This document shows, in pieces, positions 22,255-36,216 of a DNA stretch of 64,000 nucleotides. Numbering within the stretch: the first letter of the stretch is position 1; each line of letters begins with the position of its first letter. Source of the stretch: Zygnema cylindricum (taxonomy: Eukaryota; Streptophyta; Zygnematophyceae; Zygnematales; Zygnemataceae); the NCBI GenBank assembly GCA_037447655.1, contig JBBHKE010000047.1, positions 62,001 through 126,000 of the forward strand, read 5' to 3'. The position numbers were made by a program, and so were the translations under genes. The notes beneath the pieces were generated by a model. The model was not told the origin of the DNA and did no database searches. It saw only the letters and a program-made list of their open reading frames with translations.

Positions 22255-25200
22255 CTCCCCTTATTTTCTAGTCTAATTTTACCTTCAGTTTTAGTCCACA
22301 TTTTTCTCTACAATATTTCAATTTAGGAGAGGGCACTAGTTTTCTCATCATACTAGCCACCATTTCCTCATCAGATCTATATACAAGATTCATAATATTA
22401 TTCTCAACTTTTTCCCTCACAAAACTCAATCTTATGTCCATATGCTTAACTTTAAAATGATGTTTTAGATTAGCTGCAATTACAATGGCAGCTTGATTAT
22501 CACAAAACACTTCATGCACTCCCTCCTTTATATACCCCAGTTCTTGCAGCAAGGATTTGACCCACATCAACTATTTCAAAGCAGTACTAGAGGCCATGTA
22601 CTCAACCTCCATAGTAGACTGAACAACCACCTTTTGTTGCTTACAGCTCCAACAACATGCACTTTCTCCAACATACAATACATACCCAAAAGTGCATCTT
22701 CTCATAGGTGCGTCCCTATAACTAGCATCACTCCAAGTAGTGATGTCACTGTGCTCCCATCCCAAATGCAACCATAACTCTCTAGTTCCCACCAGATATC
22801 TCATGACTCTCTTGGCTGACTCCCACTCTCTCTTGCTAGGATCATTAAGACTCTTACTGAGTACTCCAACTGCTGCCGCTATGTCCGGCCTGGTTTAGTT
22901 CATAAAATAGATTAAACTTCCTACGACCTATCTATAAGGGATAGACTTTATAAACACTCTCTCCTTTGGACTCATCTGATCATCTAAGATCATCACTCCT
23001 CCTTCTACACTCCCATCACTTACTTTTTTTCAAGTTCATGGGAGTGGTTCAATTGTTAGCATATTCCATCAAGAATTTCTCAAGCATATTACCTATTGCT
23101 TTCTTTTGAGTAAGTTTGATAATCTTCTTCACCGTATCTCTCTCCATTTGAATCCCCAAAATATATCTTGCCTCCGCTAAATCCTTCATATCAAATATGC
23201 TTCTAAGATCCTTTTTTAACTTACTGATATTTTCCAAAGATTTACTAGACATAAGCAGATCATCCACATAAATTGCAATAAAATTGATACCATTCTCATC
23301 TTCAAACATATACATAGAATGGTTAGAGCTGATACGGATATATCCTTGACCGGTAAGAAACTCATCTAGTTTCTTATTCCTATGTCGGGGAGCCTCTTTT
23401 AGTCCATATAAGGACTTTATGAGCCTGCAGACTTTGCTCTCTTCTCCTTCTTCCACGAACCCCTCGGGTTGTCTCATTGAAAATTTCTTCCTCTAAAACA
23501 CCATTAAAAAAAGCACTCTTAATGTCCATTTGGTGTATTTTCATGTCTTTAGCTGCTGCGAGACTGAGGAGAATCCTTACTGATGGGAACCAAACATCTG
23601 GAGCAAAGGTCTCCTCAAAGTCAATCCCCTCCTTTTGGGTGAACCCCTTCGCTACTAATCGAGCCTTATATCTCTCAATGGTATTATGTGGGTTCGGTTT
23701 TAGTTTAAATACCTATTTACACCCAAAAGGTTTTTTGTTTGGATGACAATCCGCTAGTTCCCAAGTATTTGCTTCCCTGATAGAAGCCATCTCTTCATTT
23801 ATGGCTCTTATCCATCTCTCTTTCTCTGGAGTATTCACTGCCTCCGAGTAAGACTGAGGCTCATCTGGGTGAGATAGCTTAGTTACCTTATGAGCGGCTT
23901 GTTTTTCCTGTATCCTTTTGCTGCTCCTCCTTCCTCCCTCAAACTCTGAAACTGGAATGGATGAAAGTCTTGGATATCTTCTCACTGTCTCATCGGCTCC
24001 TTTATCTATGGAAGTCGGTTCTTGTCCCGCTTCTTTTATCTCCTTGAAGTCTATAGGAGTATGTGAGGTTTCCGGTGAGTCGTTTCTATCTTGGATCTCC
24101 CCTGAATTTGCAATCACGGTTTCACTCATGTCCCTTCCGAGAACGACTGAGTTCTCCTCACTTTCGGATTCAAATCTGATTCTTATCTTCTTTGTATATT
24201 TGAAGGGGTCAAATGGCTTCCCTTCATCCACGACAACTAAGTGTTTAACCAGAATATTATCTTTCTTTGCTAAGTCATAGACTCTATATCCATTAACATC
24301 CTCATCATATCCCATAAAGTATCCAGGTTTTCCCTTAGCATCTACTTTCTAGTTTTTCCTATCCGTGTCAAGACTGTAAACTTGGCTACCGAATTCTTTA
24401 AGGTGTGAGATATCAGGTTTCCTTCCAACCCATCTCTCATAAGGTGTCACTCCCTTTACAGCTGAGGTAAGGACTCTATTCTTAATGTAGTTGGCACAAT
24501 TCATTGCTTCTGCCCAAAATCTCTTTCCTATTTTCTTGTCTATCAACATACTGCTTGCACTATCTCTTAGTGTTCCATTCAATCTCTTAGCTACCACATT
24601 TTGTTTCGGGTTATATGGTATAGTTTTCTGGTGCTGCACTCACTCATCTCTAAAATATTCCTCAAACTGGTTAAAGGTATATTCCCCCTCATTATCACTC
24701 CTTATCCTCTTAATGGGGGTTTCATGCAACTTCTCACTCCATGCTTTATATTCTTTTAAGTAAGTTGATGCTTCAGACTTTGTTTTCAAAAAGAAGACTC
24801 CTGAGTATGTAGACCAATCATCGGTTATTGTCATCATAAACCTCTTTCCTCCAACCGAAGGTAATTTTGCAGGTCCCCAAATATCTGTGTGGACTAAGTC
24901 TAATACTTCCTCACCTTTATATGTGGCGGGTTTAGGAAAGGGAAGTATGTGAGCCTTACCTTGAGCACTGCCACTACAATCATCCATCATTTCATTATCC
25001 CCAAACTGAATGCCTTCTACTACCCGAAGCTTTTTCATTTCCCTCAACCTATCAAAATGCGCATGCCCCAGCCGCTTATGCCAAATCATCAACTTAGGAA
25101 CACCAACATAGTAATTATTATTCTTTTCATTACTCATGTTAAGCCTAAACATTCCTTGGCTACCATTATCTGCCTTGAAGTAAACTTCATCCCCATACTT

Positions 25201-26584
25201 AGCTGTAAAGACTCGCTTTCTAGTGAAAATATCAAACTCTTTGTCATCTAACACAGAAATAGAGACAAGATTTTTACTCAGCTGTGGAATGTAGAGTACA
25301 TCTGAGAATGTAAGTATAGAAGTCTTACCCTCCACTAAGAATTTCATGAATACTCATCCCACTAGATTTGTAGTAACCACTCTCCCATCTACAGTAGGGA
25401 TCTTTCTTAACTTAGTGAAGAGTTCTTTATCACGACACATATGCATGGATGCATCTGAGTCGATAATCCATCCTTCCTGTGGAGCTTCCCGAATTGCTCG
25501 AAGGGCACACTTCTATCTCCGAGGGATCTCCTTCTCCTCCAGACTCTCGTTTAGAAGAAGCTCCCCATCCTCCTCATAGGACTCATCCTCGGTTTCTCCT
25601 ATCACTTTTGTAACCACAAGTGCCTTTTTCTTCCCTTTGGAAGAACCCCCTCCACAGTTCTCTTGGAGCCTCAGCTCCGACAGCTTGATACAATCTGCGA
25701 TGAAATGTCCCGGCTTTTTGCAAAGATGATAAAGACCCTTTGGGGCCCTCAGTCCCCCAAAATGATCTCTTTCCCCTTTATAAGGTTTCTTCAGGTCCTT
25801 CCCCCATTTGTCCCCTCCTGCTGCTAGAGCTTGAATGCTCTTTCCTCCTCTCGTTATCTCCATTTTGTTTTCCTGCACAAGTATCATCCTGACCAGTGTG
25901 TTCCATTTCCATTAACTAGTAAGCATTTCCTGTACTCGGTACACTATGTTCTCGAACTCATCAGGTAACTTCATGATAAGGGTGTTAACTTTCATTTTTA
26001 TTGTACCTGTCCACCCGGCACTTTCCATCTCCAAATATAAACAAGAAAGATCATCACAGTAATCTAGCATCTTTCCTCCTTTGTAAGTGTAACTTACTAG
26101 CTTTTGCTCAGCCAACTAAAGCTCCTGAATAGTTCCTACTCTATAAATCTCCACCAAACTCACCCACAACTCCTCGGCCTTGTAAATGTGAAGATGAGGG
26201 GTGGCCAAAGCTTGAGTGAGGTGCTTCATAAAGAAGTTATTGGCAGTAATGTTTACATCCTTCCACATTTGAGTATCGTTCTCCGCGGTTTTCACGGTCG
26301 CCGGTCTCGGTATTGTGGCAATAGGAGTGAGGGGTGTCTCCTTCCCTTTCCCCTTTTCGGACACACTGCTGTCCCCATCATCTGCCTCCTCCGTTGAGGC
26401 AGCTTTTGTTGGAGGAAACCTTACTCCTCCAAATCGTGGTGGAGTTCCCAAAAGTGGACATTTCACTTGTCCACTGACGATACCCCAGTATTGTTTTTCG
26501 CACAAAGCTCCCATCATCATGGCTTCCCAATAGATGAACCTAGATCCATTGAAGGTAGGCACCCTAGAGGGTGGGCCCATAACC
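22255..26584 (-). pseudogene. Copia gag-pol, copy M-A (minus)
   Basis: The internal region is 4,330 bp in copia order: gag (26584-25513), protease (DSDAS near 25455), GAG-pre-integrase and integrase (25347-24349, with HTDIWG, SDNEGEY, and a position-three Glu region near 24600), linker (24315-23713), RT (YVDDLL near 23280) and RNase H (22804-22268). The gag zinc knuckle has lost its first Cys (Tyr instead). Stops interrupt gag, the protease region, the integrase, the linker/RT boundary and RNase H, for example TAG codons replacing CAG or TGG. The polypurine side is AAGGGGAG before the LTR. Non-autonomous in its present state. Confidence 0.85.
26570..26584 (-). other. Half-tRNA-iMet primer-binding site of M-A (perfect)
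   Basis: GGTTATGGGCCCACC on the minus strand follows the LTR end (…GAGTTTCA) with no spacer. It is complementary to the anticodon-arm segment of plant initiator tRNA-Met. The gag frame reads through it as V-M-G-P-P. Confidence 0.7.
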
Positions 26585-26971
26585 TGAAACTCTGTGTCCT
26601 CCATTAGAATAAAGAGAACAGGAAGCTTCTTGATAATTATTAACTAACCCACTTTCAATGGCAACCACTGTTACCCAAGCAGACAAGTAGACAATCTGAT
26701 GCACCTCGTGCACCTTGGACTCGTCGAGTCCGTAGGAAGAAGAATCTATGAAAACGCCCAACCAGGCGATAAGTTATAAGCCCGCAAAAATGCCAATTTA
26801 TACAACCTCTCAAAGAGAGAGAAGGCCATCTACCAGATTTTTCTAAGTCCTATCTCCCTCTCACAATCCCTATCTACTAACTATACGAACTAATCAGAAT
26901 ACTGTACAGTACATAAAAGTACTACTGCCGATGTACTTTTTGTACGACATTTGTACGACAATGCCATTAAG
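26585..26971 (-). mobile_element. M-A 5' LTR, proximal piece cut by P2
   Basis: 387 bp of R-U5 side ending at the P insertion site TTAAG (26967-26971). The distal part of this LTR is not adjacent; P2 begins at 26972. Confidence 0.8.
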
Positions 26972-28037
26972 TGTACAAATTGATGGTTCCTTTTAAGTAT
27001 TTTCTAGGTCTAAATTATAATATTGAAAGAAGCCGAGGCAGTCTATCTCTAACGTCTCTCTCCAAACTCCCACACTTGTCGTTGTCACTGGGAAGTTGGA
27101 GTGGAAGCTAGACCCATGGCTACCTTGGCTATCCAGAGGTTTACGGGAAATGAATTAGTTTATATACTGATAAGTAGTTTATTTACTAAAAAGATAGATG
27201 TCGGAACCGGGATTTGATCCTTGTACCTGCGGAAAGAAAGGTAGCCGGTAGCCGATAGTCGTAGCCGTTAAGTCTAAGACTACTGATATATGATATAGGG
27301 TTTGATATTTATTTAAATATTATTACATGGGATAATTCATTTAACTACAACTGTTTAAGGGATACATAGATCCAGTTATGTAAAAGTAAGGATTACGGTA
27401 TGTGTAAGAAACTAGTACCGCGCATTTATTTCTTTAACGAAACAAATACCGCGCGAGTATTTATGACGGCTACCATTGAAATCTACAGTCAATCAGATGG
27501 CCGGGAAGAAAGCAGAGATCCGAAAGAGACTCTCGGCGGTTTGTGGTCATCGCCACATTGGATGACACGTGGCAAAATTATGTTGGATCGCAGCATCCTT
27601 AGGGATTACGAGACCGAACCCAAATATGACATGTGTCGACTTTTAGGCCATGTCGTACAGTTTTCCTACAAAAAGTACACCGCCAAATGTACTTTAAGGT
27701 ACAGAAGTGTAATATGATTAGTGCCGTACATCAGTAGATAGAGATTGTGAGAGAGATAAGACTTAGAAAAAATTGGTAAATAGGATCCTCTCTCCTAGAG
27801 TGCTTTGTACAAATGGTCAACTTTGACCCTCCATAACTTACTACTCACGGGAGCAAATTCAGAGATTCTTTTTGCTATTGACTCAAGGGAGTCTTTCCTT
27901 CACATGGGTGAAGGTGGTCAAAGTTTTGTTTGCCATAGTGGCGGTTATTCGTGCTGAAATACAAAGGGGTCAGGGTTATCTAATAGGCTTCGTGTGAGCT
28001 GCTTACTCTGAGGTCCTATGGAGGTCTCAGAGTTGCA
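26972..28037 (+). mobile_element. P-family copia LTR (copy P2, 5')
   Basis: It runs from TGTACAAATTGATGG to ...ATGGAGGTCTCAGAGTTGCA, 1,066 bp. The ABRE-like ACACGTGGCA is at 27565-27574. It is visibly diverged from the P1 LTR (roughly one base in ten to twenty), unlike the identical sequence to the right of 30119. Confidence 0.85.
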
Positions 28038-30621
28038 CGTTAGGGGCTCACCATCTAGGGTGCCCATATTCAATAGAGATGGCTTCATATACTTGAAAAG
28101 TATGATGCCAGGAGCTCTATGTGAGAAACGGTTTTGGGGAATAGTGAGTGGACGGGTGAGGCATCCATCCTGTCTTGGGATACCTCAAGGGTTTACAAGA
28201 GGCAGATTCACTACAGATGCAGATCCATCTTCAACGGAGGAGACACAGGAAGGAGAGATGGTGGACAAAAGAAAGGAGAAAGAGAAGACCACAACAATAG
28301 CAACTGGTTCGGCATTCATGTCACCTATTCCGAGGAACGAGGAGTATGATACTAATACTTGGGACTTCAACAATATGGCGGCAAATCACTTCATCCTCCG
28401 CCATCTTACTCAAGGACTCGCATGTCCTCATTTGGAGGTAGAAAAGGCATCCGATCTTTGGATGGCTCTCATAGAGATGTACCGAAGTGGTACGATTCAG
28501 CAACAATAGTTGGCTGATCAGAAAGTTAAGGAATATGTATACAAAGGGAGAAAGATGTTGGATTTTTGCAATGAGTTTGCTACACTTTTCATGGAGCTAG
28601 AGAGTGCTGGAAAAGATTCTAGTGAAAAATAAAAGGTTAACTCTCTACTGATGAAGTTACCCGATGAGTTCAAGAACATAGTCAACCGTGTGTAGAACTT
28701 GCCGGACTCAAGGTGGATATGTAACTCAATTGTAGGAATGAATCTCGTTTGGGAGAATACAATTGAGATCGAAGAGGACGAAAGAGTGGGCAAGCCTTGG
28801 CAACTGGGACCGACTGGAGGAACAAGGATTCCTGGTGACCGGTCGGAAATTACGGAGGGGAGGAGCTGAAAAATCAGACCGACGAGTTCGGACCAAGGGC
28901 TTCCAAGGGTTTATGTCATTTCTGTAATAATTACGGCACTATATGGCGGAGTGCACTAAACTAACCGAACTTCGGTTAAAGGAGGGGCAGACCGGTGGAC
29001 CCCCGAGAGGAAAGAAGACTGCCCTTGTGACACAGGTACATGAGGTGGAATCCGAAAACGAGGACAATAAGCTCCTATTGGATGAGGAGTTAGAAGCCAC
29101 AAACGAGGTAGAAATTCCACGAAAGCAAAAAATGTGCTTTCGGTGGATTCAAAGGTGAAACAGGCTGGATTGTACATTCAGGTGCCTCCATGCACATGTC
29201 TAAGGATATGCACCTGTTCACTAACATAAGAAAGATTCCCACCATAGAGATAGAGTACGGGGATGGGAGGATAGTCACCACTACTCTTCTAGGATCGGTA
29301 GATCTGAAAGTGTTAGTAGAAGGAAACACATCCATATTAACATTCTCCGATGTATTGTTTATTTCGGAGCTGAACAAAAACCTTATTTCTACATCTATAT
29401 TAGATGATAACGGTTTTTTCACTAGCACTAGGGAAGGAGTCTTTACTGCTAGTTTTGAGGAGGAAGTTTATTTCACTGCTGAAAAAGGTAGCCAAGGGAT
29501 GTTTAGGCTGATTTTAAGCAATGAAAATAAGAAAGTTTATTATGCTGGTGTCCATGATATAATGATGTGGCACAAGAGGCTTGGGCATGTGAATCTAGAT
29601 AAGCTAAGAGAGATAAAAAAGATGGGAGTGGTGGAAGGAATTAAGCTCATTGAGAGTGAGAATCCAAGTGATTCTAGTTGATGTGCTCAAGGTAAAGCAC
29701 AAAGATTCCCTTTTCCCAAAACAGCAACCTATAGGGGAGAAAAAAATCTAATTTCAGTACACACACATATTTGGGGACGGGCCAAAGTGCCCTCACTGGG
29801 TAGGAAGAGATTTATGATGACTATCACTGATGATTCGTGTCGGTATTCGAGGGTGTATTTTTTGAAAAACAAGTCAAAAGCTCAGGATTGTTTTATACAA
29901 TATAAAGCATGGAGCGAAAAACTCCATGAAACTCCAATCAAGAGAGTAAAGAGTGACAATGGTGGAGAGTATACTTCTAACTAGTTTGAGGATTTTTTGA
30001 GGGAAGATGGAGTCCAACACCAAAGGACATTTCCAGAAAACCCAGAACAGAATGGGGTAGCTGAAAGATTAAATAGCACACTAAGTGATAGTGCTAAAGT
30101 ATGTTGTCGGACAACAAGATAAGAAAAAGGTTTTGGGCCGAAGCAATGAAATATGCTAATTACCTCAAAAATAGAGTTTTTACTTCAGCTATAAAAGATC
30201 AAACACATTATGAGAGATGGACAGGCCGGAAACCAGACATATCTCACTTAAAGGTTTTCGGCAGTCAAGTATTGAGTCTAGATACAGATTGGTTTAATTG
30301 GAAACTAGATCCTAAATGAAAACCAGGATACTTATAAGGATATGATGAGGATGTTAAAGGATATAAAGTTTATGATCTAAAAAGGGAAGATATAATCTTA
30401 GTAAAGCATCTAGTTGTTATGGATGAAGGAAAGTTCGTGGATCCCTTCAAGTACACAAAGTCAGTAAAAATCAGATTTGAGTCAAAAAATTCCGATGACT
30501 TTGAACTTCCTAACTATCCAGGGTTTAGAGAAGATGACATTCTTGCAGGTACATATCAGACCGAAAAGAACTCGGCTGCGAAATCTCCAGTGACAACTCT
30601 ACCCGAAGGGGAAGACGTGGT
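28038..30621 (+). pseudogene. Copia gag-PR-IN, copy P2, 3'-truncated
   Basis: The gag N-terminal half is open at 28018-28509, starting inside the LTR with MEVSELHV. It is followed by stops including CAG-to-TAG changes (near 28695, 29983). The zinc knuckle is frameshifted near 28930, the protease motif is HSGAS (catalytic Asp lost), and the integrase is split at 29984. The PBS region has three mismatches. From 30119 on it is identical to P1. It ends at 30621 in the same head-to-head join. Confidence 0.8.
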
Positions 30622-30847
30622 CACACTGCTGTCACCATCATTTGTCGCCTCCTCCGCTGAGGCAACCATTGTTGTAGGATAACTTACTCCTCCAAATTCA
30701 TGTGGAGTTCATGAAGGTGGGCGTTTCACTTGTCCATTGACGATACCCCAGTATCGTTATTTGCAGAAAGTTCCCATCATCATGGCTTCCCAATAGATGA
30801 ACCCAGATCCATTGAATGTAGGCACCCTAGAGGGTGGGCCCATTACC
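30622..30847 (-). pseudogene. 5' fragment of M gag joined to P2
   Basis: Duplicate of 20990-21215, with the same head-to-head junction. Confidence 0.75.
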
Positions 30848-31886
30848 TGAAACTCTATGTCCTGCATTGGACTACAGAGTACAAGAAGCCTCTAGATAGT
30901 TATTAACTAACCCACTTTCAATGGCAACCACTGCTACCTAAGCAGACAAGCAGACAATCTGATTGCACCCTTGTGCAGCCTGGACTCCCTTTAGTTCGTA
31001 GGAAAAAGAATCTTTGAAAACGCCCAACTAAGCGATAAGTTATAAGTCGGCAAAAATGCCAATTTATACAACCTCTGAAAGAGAGAGAAGGCCATCTACC
31101 AGATTTTTCTAAGTCCTACCTCCCTCTCACAATCCCTATCTACTAACTGTACAAACCAATCAAAATATTGTATAGTAGATAAAAGTACTACTGCCAATGT
31201 ACTTTTTGTACGACATTTGTACGAGAAGGCGATTAAGCGGACGCGTGTCCATTTTCCACTCGTCCATACGTTCCTCGAAATTCCCGCGACCGAATGTTAT
31301 TTCTCCATGTGGCGCCAGGTCATGCCACGTCACTAAATGCCAAAGTGACCATTCCGAGATTTCGGCAATGATATGCGCTGTTCGATTTGACTCGAAATGC
31401 AATCTCAGCCATTATATATACTTGCGCGATATTTGTTTCGTTTTCGAAACAAAATGCGCGGTATCCGTTTCAAAACCTTACCGTACTCCGTACTTTACAA
31501 AAACTGTATCTATGCATATCGTATATAGTTTTAGTTAAATGAATTAATTTATTCCTAAATATATAAATATCTATCAAACCCTATAGCATTTAGCATTAGT
31601 CTTAGACTAATAGGATAAAGCTGACCGCTACCGACCAACTTGACGGACGACAGGTACAGGGATCAAATCCTAGATCCATCAAGTATCTTTTTAGTAACCT
31701 ACTTAAAAAAATTGCCTGTTGAACTAAGGCAACCATAGATCAACCACCCAATCTATCCTTCAGAGACTACAACAAGTATGGGGGCTAGAGAGAGGAGGTG
31801 TAGGCAGGCTGTCTGTCCTTTTCTTTTCCTTTTATGCTAACATATTTAAACCTAGAAAATACTCTATAAATCTATTAATTTCAACA
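30848..31886 (-). mobile_element. M-family LTR (3' LTR of M-B)
   Basis: Duplicate of 21216-22254, 1,039 bp. It carries the uninterrupted TTAAG site. Confidence 0.85.
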
Positions 31887-34800
31887 CTCCCCTTATTTTC
31901 TAGTCTAATTTTACCTTCAGTTTTAGTCCACATTTTTCTCTACAATATTTCAATTTAGGAGAGGGCACTAGTTTTCTCATCATACTAGCCACCATTTCCT
32001 CATCAGATCTATATACAAGATTCATAATATTATTCTCAACTTTTTCCCTCACAAAACTCAATCTTATGTCCATATGCTTAACTTTAAAATGATGTTTTAG
32101 ATTAGCTGCAATTACAATGGCAGCTTGATTATCACAAAACACTTCATGCACTCCCTCCTTTATATACCCCAGTTCTTGCAGCAAGGATTTGACCCACATC
32201 AACTATTTCAAAGCAGTACTAGAGGCCATGTACTCAACCTCCATAGTAGACTGAACAACCACCTTTTGTTGCTTACAGCTCCAACAACATGCACTTTCTC
32301 CAACATACAATACATACCCAAAAGTGCATCTTCTCATAGGTGCGTCCCTATAACTAGCATCACTCCAAGTAGTGATGTCACTGTGCTCCCATCCCAAATG
32401 CAACCATAACTCTCTAGTTCCCACCAGATATCTCATGACTCTCTTGGCTGACTCCCACTCTCTCTTGCTAGGATCATTAAGACTCTTACTGAGTACTCCA
32501 ACTGCTGCCGCTATGTCCGGCCTGGTTTAGTTCATAAAATAGATTAAACTTCCTACGACCTATCTATAAGGGATAGACTTTATAAACACTCTCTCCTTTG
32601 GACTCATCTGATCATCTAAGATCATCACTCCTCCTTCTACACTCCCATCACTTACTTTTTTTCAAGTTCATGGGAGTGGTTCAATTGTTAGCATATTCCA
32701 TCAAGAATTTCTCAAGCATATTACCTATTGCTTTCTTTTGAGTAAGTTTGATAATCTTCTTCACCGTATCTCTCTCCATTTGAATCCCCAAAATATATCT
32801 TGCCTCCGCTAAATCCTTCATATCAAATATGCTTCTAAGATCCTTTTTTAACTTACTGATATTTTCCAAAGATTTACTAGACATAAGCAGATCATCCACA
32901 TAAATTGCAATAAAATTGATACCATTCTCATCTTCAAACATATACATAGAATGGTTAGAGCTGATACGGATATATCCTTGACCGGTAAGAAACTCATCTA
33001 GTTTCTTATTCCTATGTCGGGGAGCCTCTTTTAGTCCATATAAGGACTTTATGAGCCTGCAGACTTTGCTCTCTTCTCCTTCTTCCACGAACCCCTCGGG
33101 TTGTCTCATTGAAAATTTCTTCCTCTAAAACACCATTAAAAAAAGCACTCTTAATGTCCATTTGGTGTATTTTCATGTCTTTAGCTGCTGCGAGACTGAG
33201 GAGAATCCTTACTGATGGGAACCAAACATCTGGAGCAAAGGTCTCCTCAAAGTCAATCCCCTCCTTTTGGGTGAACCCCTTCGCTACTAATCGAGCCTTA
33301 TATCTCTCAATGGTATTATGTGGGTTCGGTTTTAGTTTAAATACCTATTTACACCCAAAAGGTTTTTTGTTTGGATGACAATCCGCTAGTTCCCAAGTAT
33401 TTGCTTCCCTGATAGAAGCCATCTCTTCATTTATGGCTCTTATCCATCTCTCTTTCTCTGGAGTATTCACTGCCTCCGAGTAAGACTGAGGCTCATCTGG
33501 GTGAGATAGCTTAGTTACCTTATGAGCGGCTTGTTTTTCCTGTATCCTTTTGCTGCTCCTCCTTCCTCCCTCAAACTCCGAAACTGGAATGGATGAAAGT
33601 CTTGGATATCTTCTCACTGTCTCATCGGCTCCTTTATCTATGGAAGTCGGTTCTTGTCCCGCTTCTTTTATCTCCTTGAAGTCTATAGGAGTATGTGAGG
33701 TTTCCGGTGAGTCGTTTCTATCTTGGATCTCCCCTGAATTTGCAATCACGGTTTCACTCATGTCCCTTCCGAGAACGACTGAGTTCTCCTCACTTTCGGA
33801 TTCAAATCTGATTCTTATCTTCTTTGTATATTTGAAGGGGTCAAATGGCTTCCCTTCATCCACGACAACTAAGTGTTTAACCAGAATATTATCTTTCTTT
33901 GCTAAGTCATAGACTCTATATCCATTAACATCCTCATCATATCCCATAAAGTATCCAGGTTTTCCCTTAGCATCTACTTTCTAGTTTTTCCTATCCGTGT
34001 CAAGACTGTAAACTTGGCTACCGAATTCTTTAAGGTGTGAGATATCAGGTTTCCTTCCAACCCATCTCTCATAAGGTGTCACTCCCTTTACAGCTGAGGT
34101 AAGGACTCTATTCTTAATGTAGTTGGCACAATTCATTGCTTCTGCCCAAAATCTCTTTCCTATTTTCTTGTCTATCAACATACTGCTTGCACTATCTCTT
34201 AGTGTTCCATTCAATCTCTTAGCTACCACATTTTGTTTCGGGTTATATGGTATAGTTTTCTGGTGCTGCACTCACTCATCTCTAAAATATTCCTCAAACT
34301 GGTTAAAGGTATATTCCCCCTCATTATCACTCCTTATCCTCTTAATGGGGGTTTCATGCAACTTCTCACTCCATGCTTTATATTCTTTTAAGTAAGTTGA
34401 TGCTTCAGACTTTGTTTTCAAAAAGAAGACTCCTGAGTATGTAGACCAATCATCGGTTATTGTCATCATAAACCTCTTTCCTCCAACCGAAGGTAATTTT
34501 GCAGGTCCCCAAATATCTGTGTGGACTAAGTCTAATACTTCCTCACCTTTATATGTGGCGGGTTTAGGAAAGGGAAGTATGTGAGCCTTACCTTGAGCAC
34601 TGCCACTACAATCATCCATCATTTCATTATCCCCAAACTGAATGCCTTCTACTACCCGAAGCTTTTTCATTTCCCTCAACCTATCAAAATGCGCATGCCC
34701 CAGCCGCTTATGCCAAATCATCAACTTAGGAACACCAACATAGTAATTATTATTCTTTTCATTACTCATGTTAAGCCTAAACATTCCTTGGCTACCATTA

Positions 34801-36216
34801 TCTGCCTTGAAGTAAACTTCATCCCCATACTTAGCTGTAAAGACTCGCTTTCTAGTGAAAATATCAAACTCTTTGTCATCTAACACAGAAATAGAGACAA
34901 GATTTTTACTCAGCTGTGGAATGTAGAGTACATCTGAGAATGTAAGTATAGAAGTCTTACCCTCCACTAAGAATTTCATGAATACTCATCCCACTAGATT
35001 TGTAGTAACCACTCTCCCATCTACAGTAGGGATCTTTCTTAACTTAGTGAAGAGTTCTTTATCACGACACATATGCATGGATGCATCTGAGTCGATAATC
35101 CATCCTTCCTGTGGAGCTTCCCGAATTGCTCGAAGGGCACACTTCTATCTCCGAGGGATCTCCTTCTCCTCCAGACTCTCGTTTAGAAGAAGCTCCCCAT
35201 CCTCCTCATAGGACTCATCCTCGGTTTCTCCTATCACTTTTGTAACCACAAGTGCCTTTTTCTTCCCTTTGGAAGAACCCCCTCCACAGTTCTCTTGGAG
35301 CCTCAGCTCCGACAGCTTGATACAATCTGCGATGAAATGTCCCGGCTTTTTGCAAAGATGATAAAGACCCTTTGGGGCCCTCAGTCCCCCAAAATGATCT
35401 CTTTCCCCTTTATAAGGTTTCTTCAGGTCCTTCCCCCATTTGTCCCCTCCTGCTGCTAGAGCTTGAATGCTCTTTCCTCCTCTCGTTATCTCCATTTTGT
35501 TTTCCTGCACAAGTATCATCCTGACCAGTGTGTTCCATTTCCATTAACTAGTAAGCATTTCCTGTACTCGGTACACTATGTTCTCGAACTCATCAGGTAA
35601 CTTCATGATAAGGGTGTTAACTTTCATTTTTATTGTACCTGTCCACCCGGCACTTTCCATCTCCAAATATAAACAAGAAAGATCATCACAGTAATCTAGC
35701 ATCTTTCCTCCTTTGTAAGTGTAACTTACTAGCTTTTGCTCAGCCAACTAAAGCTCCTGAATAGTTCCTACTCTATAAATCTCCACCAAACTCACCCACA
35801 ACTCCTCGGCCTTGTAAATGTGAAGATGAGGGGTGGCCAAAGCTTGAGTGAGGTGCTTCATAAAGAAGTTATTGGCAGTAATGTTTACATCCTTCCACAT
35901 TTGAGTATCGTTCTCCGCGGTTTTCACGGTCGCCGGTCTCGGTATTGTGGCAATAGGAGTGAGGGGTGTCTCCTTCCCTTTCCCCTTTTCGGACACACTG
36001 CTGTCCCCATCATCTGCCTCCTCCGTTGAGGCAGCTTTTGTTGGAGGAAACCTTACTCCTCCAAATCGTGGTGGAGTTCCCAAAAGTGGACATTTCACTT
36101 GTCCACTGACGATACCCCAGTATTGTTTTTCGCACAAAGCTCCCATCATCATGGCTTCCCAATAGATGAACCTAGATCCATTGAAGGTAGGCACCCTAGA
36201 GGGTGGGCCCATAACC
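31887..36216 (-). pseudogene. Copia gag-pol, copy M-B (minus)
   Basis: Duplicate of M-A, with the same domains and the same inactivating changes at positions shifted by 9,632 bp (RNase H 32436-31900, RT 33109-32681 with YVDD, linker 33947-33345, integrase 34979-33981, gag 36216-35145). Its reading frames are identical to those of M-A. Confidence 0.85.
36202..36216 (-). other. Half-tRNA-iMet primer-binding site of M-B (perfect)
   Basis: GGTTATGGGCCCACC on the minus strand immediately after the LTR, as in M-A. Confidence 0.7.

Larger units (their letters stand above)
20487..27102. repeat. 6.6-kb duplicated block, copy 1
   Basis: Essentially identical to 30119-36734 at a constant offset of 9,632 bp. 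Comparing by eye I found one substitution (T at 23947, C at 33579). The left edge is inside the P integrase region, the right edge is 131 bp into a P LTR. Confidence 0.9.
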
